The notes below the pieces were generated by a model that did no database searches, had not been told where the DNA came from, and saw nothing but the letters and a program-made list of their open reading frames with translations. Source: Owenia fusiformis (Eukaryota > Annelida > Polychaeta > Sabellida > Oweniidae). Taken from it: a stretch of DNA of 25,000 bases. Within the stretch, counting starts at the first letter, position 1; each line of letters starts with the position of its first letter. Below are positions 18,159 to 25,000 of this stretch, piece by piece. Made by a program: the position numbers and the translations under genes. The DNA lies in assembly GCA_903813345.2 (NCBI GenBank), contig CAIIXF020000293.1, positions 1 through 25,000 on the forward strand, given 5' to 3'.

Positions 18159-19552
18159 CAGGGTGACCGGAAAAAAAGGAGACCATTGAAATAGGCAATA
18201 TTTTCTAAAATATACAAGTATCATCAATGAAATTTTGCACAGTCCAGGACAATTCTATGGAAATTTGTTCCTGAAAGTTTCAATAACATTTGTTTACTGG
18301 TTCAGGAGCTGTCATCATTTAGAGTACATGCTCCAAATGGCCACCATTGAGCCTGAGGCACAGCTGGATTCGTCTGGCAAAATTGTCAATTACGCTAACA
18401 CATTCAGCTCTTGTAATGGCATTACACTTGGCAGTTATTGCCCTCTTAAGGTCACCAGTTGTCTGGGGGTTGTTTTCGTATACATGATCTTTCAAAAAGC
18501 CCCATAGGTAGAAATCGGGGGGATTCAAGTCTGGGCTGTGTGGAGACCAGGGGTTATCTGATCTACGGCTAACGATCCTGTTTTCAAAGTGTTGGTTTAG
18601 CCAATCTAGTGAGTCATTTGAGGTATGGGGAGTCGCACCATCTTGCTGGAACCACTGTATGGCACGATTAACTCTCCTACGGCGACCAAGGGCTGCCCAA
18701 AACTTCCTTAGGATGATAATGTAACGCTCTGTGTTGACTGTTTGAGGCTTTTCGTCATTATCTTCGAACCAATAAGGACCAATTATTCCGTGTTTAGAAA
18801 TCGCAACCCAGGCAGTGACCTTTTTACTATGAAGCGGTCTCTGAAGCACAAAATCAGGCAAGGCTGATCCCCAGAAAACATTGTTGCGTGAGTTGACGTG
18901 ACCAGACAATAAGAAGTGTGCTTCATCACTAAACCAGATTTCATCCAGGAAGTTCTCGTCATTGTCAATCATTGCACTAAACCAACGGCACATTGCGACA
19001 CGCTGTTCTTTATCACTATCTGTCAGCTTGTGTTTGACTTGTATCCGATAAGGATATAGGTTGAGATCTTTCTCTAAGATTGTTCTTACTGTCTCACGTT
19101 TCATATCAAGGTCCTGGCTGCGCCTGCGAAGTGACTTTCTTGGGCTACGTGCCACTGAGTCACGCACACGGTCGATGTTGTCTGCAGTTCTTTGAGATCT
19201 CTTTCGACCTGAGTGGGTTTCACGATCTTTATCTTTTCTGTTGAGTCTGCCAAGTGTCCCATGAGTCCTAAACTTTGTAACCCACTTGAATATTACACAT
19301 TTCCTTGGGTGATTACGACATCTGAATTGCCTGTGGAATTGTCTTTGCACTGATACTATTGATTTGGTCCTAAAATAGGTCTCTACCGCAAATGTTTTTT
19401 GCTCCAATGTCCATGGCATATTGGTTAAAATGATATTTCCACAACAAATTCCATTGAATCAGCTTTATTCACCTGAAAGATGAAAACAAAATCATCATTA
19501 TTAAGGAAGTTATTCAAAATCTTTTGGGTCTCCTTTTTTTCCGGTCACCCTG
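18159..19552 (-). mobile_element. Complete mariner/Tc1-superfamily transposon, 1394 bp
   Basis: The terminal inverted repeats are 26 bp and identical: 18159-18184 begins CAGGGTGACCGG, runs through A7 and ends GGAGACC; 19527-19552 is its exact reverse complement. The target duplication is TA (18157-18158 and 19553-19554). A single intact transposase is encoded on the minus strand. Perfect ends plus an open frame indicate recent insertion; it could still be mobile. Removing it rejoins the flank as ...ATCATATGTCCCGG.... Confidence 0.93.
18319..19419 (-). CDS. Mariner/Tc1-type DDD transposase (DD41D spacing), intact
   Basis: The 366-residue protein cuts and pastes the element at TA sites. Residues about 1-60 form an N-terminal HTH of the DUF4817/HTH-29 type (MPWTLEQKTFAVETYF, then KWVTKFRTHGTLGR). 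A second HTH/paired-like segment covers about 75-130 (SVARSPRKSLRRRSQDL). The catalytic triad is visible as D165 (WFSDEAHF), D260 (WFQQDGATPHT) and D302 (SPDLNPPDFYLWG). The 41 residues between the last two aspartates give a DD41D signature, distinct from classic mariner DD34D and Tc1 DD34E. The start at 19419 gives a full-length product and leaves 133 bp to the TIR end. No frameshift or stop is seen. Subfamily naming needs a tree. Confidence 0.93.
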   Translation of the reverse strand: MPWTLEQKTFAVETYFRTKSIVSVQRQFHRQFRCRNHPRKCVIFKWVTKFRTHGTLGRLNRKDKDRETHSGRKRSQRTADNIDRVRDSVARSPRKSLRRRSQDLDMKRETVRTILEKDLNLYPYRIQVKHKLTDSDKEQRVAMCRWFSAMIDNDENFLDEIWFSDEAHFLLSGHVNSRNNVFWGSALPDFVLQRPLHSKKVTAWVAISKHGIIGPYWFEDNDEKPQTVNTERYIIILRKFWAALGRRRRVNRAIQWFQQDGATPHTSNDSLDWLNQHFENRIVSRRSDNPWSPHSPDLNPPDFYLWGFLKDHVYENNPQTTGDLKRAITAKCNAITRAECVSVIDNFARRIQLCLRLNGGHLEHVL

Positions 19553-19672
19553 TATGTCCCGGAGGATGGCTTGTGCGGGACATATGATTTATATGTCCCA
19601 GGGCTCCGATGGAGCGGGACATATGAAAAATATTTTCCCGGATATGGAATATATTCCCGGTTGATATGTCCC
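19553..19672. repeat. Alternating GGGACATAT / ATATGTCCC inverted repeats
   Basis: TATGTCCC at 19553-19560, GGGACATAT at 19577-19585, ATATGTCCC at 19591-19599, GGGACATAT at 19616-19624 and ATATGTCCC at 19664-19672. GCTCC/GGAGC forms a small hairpin between them (19603-19615), and two CCCGG-flanked segments lie around 19637-19660. Before mariner insertion this cluster lay within 75-200 bp of the Crypton-like start codon. Confidence 0.7.
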
Positions 19673-19924
19673 TGAATCCTCATCAGGTATGAAATACAAC
19701 TTCTTATTTCAGGTTTCTGGGCTTCTAATTATGGTCATTAATTGTTTCACATCTCATCTCAGCTCAGGTTCTCATCATACCCTCTCTCTAACTCTATCTC
19801 TGAGGTCAACTGAACTTCTACTACCTGCCTGTAACTTTTACTAAACTAATTAATCTTACTATTTCACATTTACCTGTAAATTGGCTCAATATCTACACTA
19901 ACTTCTTACATTACTCTTTTACAT

Positions 19925-20175
19925 CACAATAGGGTTAGGGTGGATCATGAATGCAGAGAAGTCTATTGGTTAATAGATTAAGGCGCGGATGTATGAGAGC
20001 TTCAGGGGTTAGCGCGTTTTTTTTTTGGAAGGTTGTGATCCACTATGTCCCTGTTCTTCCTATAGAGTAGAAGTCGTTTTCAGCATTTGTTGTGTATTGT
20101 GTTTTTTCTGATGTTTTCAACTTCTCCAGCTGTCATTAGAGGTGAGATTTGTTGAATTTGTGATTTTTTGAACTT
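19925..20175 (-). pseudogene. Element X copy 3, rearranged fragments
   Basis: Blocks of element X appear out of order: GCAGAGAAGTCTATTGGTTA (19954) next to the ORF 3' end, then TATAGAGTAGAAGTCGTTTT from the middle of the ORF (20060), then the leader block with GTCATTAGAGGTGAGATTTG (20130). Internal deletions join them. No open frame remains. Confidence 0.5.
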
Positions 20176-20610
20176 CAGAGAATAATGATTTATTTTTCAA
20201 CAATTCGCCAGTCATCCAACTAACTTGATCAAGATTAGATTCAAAATCATTGTGTAATGTTTTTTCTCTACTTCTCTGACACACCATGTAACTTTATATC
20301 TAATACGTTTTTCTTTTTACGGCTTATGTAAATATGTAGTTTTTATGTTAACCAATATTACTGGTCTCCACTTTTATTTCTTTAACTAGTTAGCCTTATT
20401 GTTATTTGATCTCGTTATATGCTGATATATGCCTTGTGGTGTCTCTGTGTGTAATATTTAGCTTTTATGTAAATAGTTTTTGTAATAATTTAACAATACA
20501 ATACCCTGGTAACAATAAAATATATAATAAACGATGACAAAAACTATGACAATCAACTAGAAAACAAACTTTGACAATAAAGTACACATAGAAACCCCAT
20601 TGTGTTTTAT
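20176..20610. repeat. Dispersed repeat, copy 2 (related to 14343-14560)
   Basis: CTTCAGAG, CAATTCGCCAGTCATCCAAC and ATCAAGATTAGATTCAAAAT match the 14343 copy, as does ACAATACAATACCC...GACAATAAAGTACACATAGA at 20490-20595. About 250 bp of unrelated AT-rich sequence (20245-20485) separates the two matching parts here. Confidence 0.5.
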
Positions 20611-20854
20611 ATCAATCTTTGACTTGGAAACACTGGAAATATCAATTCATAGATTTACCAACGGAATATTGTTTGTCTTAAGGTTTAACTGTCCTTTAGC
20701 TCCAAAACGATTCTGTCTTTTTCTTGTGTCGCACGGGAAATTCACATCTTGTTCGATAAACAGTAAAATAACTTTGATATTATTATCCAATACAAAATTT
20801 GACGCGGTCTATTGATTTTGGTCTGTTTCTTGTTTTAGTCTTTTAGCCAAAACA

Positions 20855-21041
20855 AATGGAAGGATTTTTTCCTCTAAGTATTTTTCTCTCTGTTACATTG
20901 ACTGAACACACCCAGCAGTCCACAGCTTGACTTGCCCTTTAAGATAGGTGGGTTAACATCTTTCAAATGGTAGGATCTTTTCCACCAGGTATTTTTCTCT
21001 TTGTCACATTGACTGTACACACCCAGCAGTCTACAATTCGA
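20855..21041. repeat. 109-bp minisatellite, short array (1.7 units)
   Basis: It shares CATTGACTGAACACACCCAG, AGGTGGGTTAACAT and ATCTTTTCCACCAGGTATTT with the larger array at 22224-22755, in the same orientation. Short related tracts (CTCCA-AACGAT-CTGTCT) also occur at about 20699 and 21530. Confidence 0.75.
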
Positions 21042-21665
21042 ACAATCCCCACTGTAGCATTTTACAATAGTGCTAGCAGATGATACAATACCACTTAGTT
21101 ATTTTATATTAGCAATTTATGTCATATTTTTGAGTTATGTTGTTGTCATTGTTGAGTTTTTTTTCATTTCACTTACTGATGCTGCACTCAAACTGAGCAT
21201 ACTTACCCAAGTTGCACTGATATATTTGATGGCAACTCTAGGACTGAATACCCAAAGAGGACTAGCATTGTTTTAACATGTGATCATAATAATACTGATA
21301 TGAATTATTCAAATAAAGAGAAAAATAATAGTTGTTCAACCCAAGAGATCAAAATCAAGATAATAAAATATATTTAGTACACAACCATAGATGAAGACAC
21401 AAAAAGTAAGATTATGTTTTGAAAGAGTGTATTGTTGTATTAATAGTGGGAAAATAGCGGGAGAAAATCTTTTAATTTTAATTTTGACTCTTCATGATGA
21501 ACTCATCTCTTACTGGCCTCTAACTCCATAACGATCCTGTCTCTTTCTATCATCAATAGTTAGAAAAAATCTCAACAGCACAATGCTATTGCTGTATTTC
21601 ATTTTGAACTCATAAAATTTCAACTGATGCTGTTCAATTTGATTAGATTAGATTTGGTTCGGTTG
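21042..21665. other. No gene recognised
   Basis: A 68-codon plus-strand frame at 21070-21276 is hydrophobic because the sequence is T-rich; it has no start context or homology that I recognise. The rest is AT-rich filler with a short tract shared with 20699. Confidence 0.4.
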
Positions 21666-22205
21666 TTAAAGATTTGGAAGCACATATAAAGGTAAAGCAT
21701 GCTTTTTGAAGATGATATCTGTTGGTTTGATTCCAAGCATCTCTAAAGTGTTTAGTTTGTTGTTCCCGGAGTCCTTATGGGTCTCAGTTACATCAGCCAT
21801 CTTGTTGGTGCCTGCCGGAGCTTGAGTTGGACTTGTGTTGAAGGTGTAGTGTCTTGTTTTTTCTGATGTTGTCAACTGCTCCAGCCGTCATTAGAGGTGA
21901 GATTTCTTGAATTTGTGGATTTTTGAAGTGATGTTTTGAGTTGTGTGCCATCTCACAGTACTGTCCAAAATTTGTAATAGGTGTTTTAAAACTGAAAATA
22001 AATAGGAAATGAACATTGTGTCTTAGCGTCTCAGAGTATTTATAGGGTTAGGGTGGATTGTGAATGCAGAGAAGTCTATTGGTTAATCAATGTGTTTGTG
22101 CGATGATCTGTCGCTGCGGACTGGAGATTGCGTCCACAATGGTCCAGAATCGTCTCCCATATTGTACCAATGTTTGGTGATGTTGGGATTGCAGCAAAGG
22201 TTTGT
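21666..22205 (-). pseudogene. Element X copy 4: TATA region, start region and ORF fragment
   Basis: On the minus strand, 22205-22085 is an ORF piece (with an ILDHCGRNLQSA-type segment) fused to the TATA region (22044-22037) through the TCTATTGGTTA block, followed by leader and ATGGCTGATGTAACTGAGAC at 21800. The latter frame runs TSPTQAPAGTNKMADVTET, LNTLEMLGIKPTDIIFKKHA and stops at 21666, truncating the protein after about 45 codons from the MAD methionine. The ORF 3' part is displaced. Confidence 0.5.
22037..22044 (-). promoter_or_regulatory. TATA box of element X copy 4
   Basis: TATAAATA in CCCTATAAATACTCTGAGAC on the minus strand, about 240 bp upstream of the MAD start codon. Same block as at 17553; inference of promoter function only. 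Confidence 0.4.
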
Positions 22206-22223
22206 GATTTGTCTGCAGAAACC

Positions 22224-22755
22224 TTTCTCTGTCACATAGACTGAACACACATAGCAGTCCTCACCTCAAACTGCCCTTTATAATAGGTGAGTTAACATTT
22301 TTCAAATGGTACAATCTTTTCCACCAGGTATTTTTCTCCATCACATTGACTGAACATACCCAGCAGTCCACAACTCGAAGTGCCATTTGTGATAGGTGGG
22401 TTAACATTTTTAAAATGGTAGGATCTTTTCCACCAGGTATTTTTCTCCATCACATTGACTGAACATACCCAGCAGTCCACAACTCGAAGTGCCCTTTTGA
22501 TAGGTGGGTCAACATTTTTAAAATGGTAGGATCTTTTCCACCAGGTATTTTTCTCCGTCACATTGACTGAACACATCCAGCAGTCCACACCTCGAATTGC
22601 CCTTTATGATAGGTGGGTTAACATTTTTAAAATGGTAGAATCTTTTCCACCAGGTATTTTTCTCCATTACATTGACTGAACATACCCAGCAGTCCATAAC
22701 TCGAAGTGCCCTTTATGATAGGTGGGTTAACATTTTTAAAATTGTAGGATCTTTT
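22224..22755. repeat. 108/109-bp minisatellite, 4.9 units
   Basis: CCACCAGGTA recurs at 22321, 22430, 22538 and 22647 (109, 108, 109 bp). Each unit holds ACATTGACTGAACATACCC, CAGCAGTCCA and GATAGGTGGGTTAACATTTTT or close variants. The array ends abruptly at the truncated reverse transcriptase (22757). Frames across it are short and change between units; not coding. Confidence 0.93.
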
Positions 22756-22756
22756 A

Positions 22757-24077
22757 GTAGGATCCAAGCATTTGTGTGTAGAAAAGAGAATTATGTTAAG
22801 AAATTGCCCAAATCTATTGTTGGGTGGTCTCGGAAGCGGAATTGGAGTTTTGTCTTTGTTGAGTGAGTGTATGACCGCAGCAATTCCTTCGTGGTGTCTA
22901 ATATTGGTGTACAAGTTTTAGACGTCCATGGTGACCAAGAGGCTGTTGCTAGGGATGTTGCCTAGTGATCGGAGTTTGTTGATGAAATCAGTGGTATCGC
23001 GGACATACGATGGAATACGTGTTGTAATAGGTTGTAGAAAGGAGTCTAAGAAAATGGAAATTTTTTCCTTAGGGCCCCCATTTCCACTCATAATAGGACG
23101 GCCGGGTACAGGCGTTGTGTTTTTGTGGATTTTGGGCAGCGTGTAGAATCTAGGTGGCTTTTCGTCTCCAGTGGGGGTTAAGAAAAGATGAGTTTGCGCG
23201 TCAATCTCATTGTGTTTGAGCATGCTATCGATGATGCTTTTAATTTTAGTTGATGTTGGGGTTACGTTTGGTGATTCAATAGGTTGATAATACATGGGGT
23301 CATTAAGCTGTCTCATTATTTCTGTACTGTAGTCGTGTGTAGATTGGAGTGTGACAGCACCTCCTTTATCAGCCTGTTTGATGATGGTGTTTGTGGCCTT
23401 GCGTAAGACATTGAGTGCTTGATCTTCTTGATTGGATATGTTCGGGAAGGATGGAGTGAATGATTTGGTGTTTGAAATAAGGTCCTCCGTTTTCTGGATG
23501 TAACTTTCGAGTTTCCTACAGAGTGAGGCAGGGAGTGTATTACCTTGAGAAGTGGAACAAGCGAAAGGATGGTTTCTGCATTTGGGGATGCCAAAGTATT
23601 TGTATTGCGCTCGTATGGCGTTCTTAAAGTGGTTAAAGTCCTGTGTTAAAGATGTGTATCGGGGTACCGTTTGCCTAGGGAGTTTGAAATAAGGTCCTCC
23701 GTTTTCTGGATGTAACTTTCGAGTTTCCTACAGAGTGAGGCAGGGAGTGTATTACCTTGAGAAGTGGAACAAGCGAAAGGATGGTTTCTGCATTGGGGGA
23801 TGCCAAAGTATTTGTATTGCGCTCGTATGGCGTTCTTAAAGTGGTTAAAGTCCTGTGTTAAAGATGTGTATCGGGGTACCGTTTGCCTAGGGACAAAACT
23901 GAGGCCTTTGCCTAGTAGGGAGAGTGTGGTAGGACCAAAGGTCTGATTGGATAGATTAACAACAGCTTTGGGATTGTGCAGATTGTTTTTACTTGCACGT
24001 TTTTGGGCCTTACGGTAGTTATTTTGCTTAGTATGCTGGTAGCATTTTTTGAGTTTGGAATGTTTGTCACGGGTCAT
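22757..24077 (-). pseudogene. Penelope-like element reverse transcriptase, N-terminal part, broken
   Basis: Reading minus from ATG at 24077: a basic lead (KKCYQHTKQNNYRKAQKRAS), then VVNLSNQTFGPTTLSLLGKG and DFNHFKNAIRAQYKYFG, typical of Penelope-like elements before the RT core. Then QADKGGAVTLQSTHDYSTE, PRFYTLPKIHKN, PGRPIMSGNGGPKEKIS, PSYVRDTTDFINKL and SLLVTMDV (RT motif A). A TAA at 22920-22918 interrupts motif A just before NLYTNIRHHEGIAAV. The frame then fades near CLDP at about 22765 where the minisatellite starts. The catalytic YxDD region and the GIY-YIG endonuclease are missing. A 212-bp duplication (23469-23892) adds a further frameshift. A dead, 3'-truncated copy. Confidence 0.88.
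23469..23892. repeat. Exact-looking 212-bp tandem duplication inside the RT
   Basis: TTTGAAATAAGGTCCTCCGT starts at 23471 and again at 23683, and GTTTGCCTAGGG lies at 23669 and 23881, so the offset is 212 bp. The copies differ by about one base (GCATTTGGGG against GCATTGGGGG). 212 is not a multiple of three, so the RT frame ends shortly after the junction. Confidence 0.93.
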
Positions 24078-24210
24078 ATTTGCTCAGTGAGTGTGTGCGT
24101 TCTGAGTTGGCAGTAATATGTCAATGAAGAGGATTTGTTTCTGCGCTTTTTATATGATCGAAGGGTGATCGGACTTGAGGGAAAGGGAGTGGTTGAACAG
24201 TGGAGACGAT

Positions 24211-24345
24211 GGGCTCAATTGCCGTATCATATTGCAATTGAACAACGATACGGCAATTGCCGTATCGTCTTATTTTAATTCCAAACGCGCATGTCTAGCA
24301 ACTCAGCGCTATTAAAGCATAATACGGCAATTGCCGTATCGTGCG
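24211..24345. repeat. Palindromes with CGGCAATTGCCG core
   Basis: 24245-24268 is a perfect 24-base palindrome (ACGATACGGCAA joined to its reverse complement). ATACGGCAATTGCCGTAT at 24322-24339 is a perfect 18-base one. A half-site CAATTGCCGTATCAT lies at 24216-24230, followed by TGCAATTG. They share one core. No adjacent gene. Beyond this, 24346-25000 shows nothing recognisable. Confidence 0.8.
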
Positions 24346-25000
24346 TCAATTTTATTAAGAGTATTTATTTTTTATTATCGCCCAAATACAACAGCCCTGG
24401 AAGGTCTATTAACACGACTCAAGCAAATATTATAATTCGAAATTCAATTTTGCGCTGGTTTAAATTAAAAAGTCATTTTTATACTTTCTAGGCTCCAGCG
24501 TAGTGCAATACTTAAATATAATCAATACTGCGCTTAAGACTGAAACACCGATCTTTGAAATACATTTTTATTTCTATTGAAACACGTATGATGTTTGATA
24601 TCTCAAACGCACTGAGACAACCGATTTTACTTTGGATAAACAATATTCAAAATTAGGTTTAGCATTTAAATCACTGATTTTTAATTACGAAAATAGACTG
24701 AACCTAGTATCAACAAGATATATCAATTATTAGTCAGTTAGTATGGCCAGTATATTTAATCAAAACATTGTCGATTATATTATGCGATACTGTTTATTTG
24801 CGATATGAAATCTGTGAAAGATTCAGTTAAAAAGATTTTTCCTTTGGGAAATGGGAAGGAAAGGGAAATGGTAGAATATTTGTCATTATCCACGAAAAAA
24901 CAAAACTTAGTAGTAGATCTATTGCCCGTGGTAGATCGCTATAAAAACGTTCTTGGCAGTCTAATGTGCATGAAGGCATATAGTTTGACAAGTATTACGG

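Noticed and set aside
18235-18507. 90-codon plus-strand ORF
   Set aside because: It is the antisense shadow of the mariner transposase.
21070-21276. 68-codon hydrophobic ORF resembling a membrane protein
   Set aside because: Hydrophobicity follows from T-rich sequence; no start context, homology or neighbouring exon supports it.
22292-22914. Cys/Trp-rich minus-strand ORFs (MDCWMCSVNV type) as a secreted peptide gene
   Set aside because: They come from the 108/109-bp minisatellite, whose frame changes between units; the apparent repeat peptide is not maintained.
22928-23946. Plus-strand ORFs of 60-72 codons
   Set aside because: Antisense shadows of the Penelope-like reverse transcriptase.
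24291-24491. 66-codon plus-strand ORF
   Set aside because: It crosses a palindrome and AT-rich sequence; no supporting signal.

Overview
The window is AT-rich eukaryotic DNA, almost certainly from an invertebrate animal. Spliced-looking exons, Kozak-type starts, degenerate satellites and many metazoan transposable-element types all point that way. I see no bacterial operon, rRNA, CRISPR array or intact host gene of known function. The sequence alone does not fix a phylum. Most of what can be read is decaying mobile DNA, plus several uncharacterised protein families in broken copies.

Layout. 1-1115 (minus strand) holds two exons of a broken gene: a pipsqueak-type HTH exon, then a Lys/Glu-rich exon. 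1368-1782 is a small element with GTCGAC-containing inverted ends and a Kozak-type first exon inside. 2060-2850 is a degenerate tandem repeat carrying RFX/X-box-like palindromes. 3062-3905 holds palindromes and a MITE-like element overlapping an acidic C-terminal exon. 4290-6001 holds two copies of a G-run/GGATCC MITE family and a tRNA-Leu-like SINE head. 6370-9552 (minus) carries a broken SGNH-hydrolase-like gene whose first half has become a seven-copy, 182/183-bp satellite, and two decayed PHD-like zinc-finger copies. 10081-10520 carries three more copies of a hairpin also found three times in 6370-9201. 11274-13300 (minus) is a second, two-exon, broken copy of the gene at 1-762. 13430-16340 shows no gene, only weak repeats.

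16374-22205 is a patchwork of fragments of one uncharacterised TATA-containing element. Inside it lie a Crypton-like exon (17812-18084) and an apparently intact mariner/Tc1-type transposon (18159-19552) with perfect 26-bp inverted ends and a TA target duplication. 22224-22755 is a 109-bp minisatellite. It abuts a truncated Penelope-like reverse transcriptase (22757-24077) that carries an out-of-frame 212-bp tandem duplication. 24211-24345 holds long perfect palindromes; the last 650 bases show nothing recognisable.

The only gene that looks functional is the mariner transposase. The most unusual signals are the six hairpins, whose outer stem changes by compensatory substitutions between copies, and the satellite built from half of a hydrolase domain.
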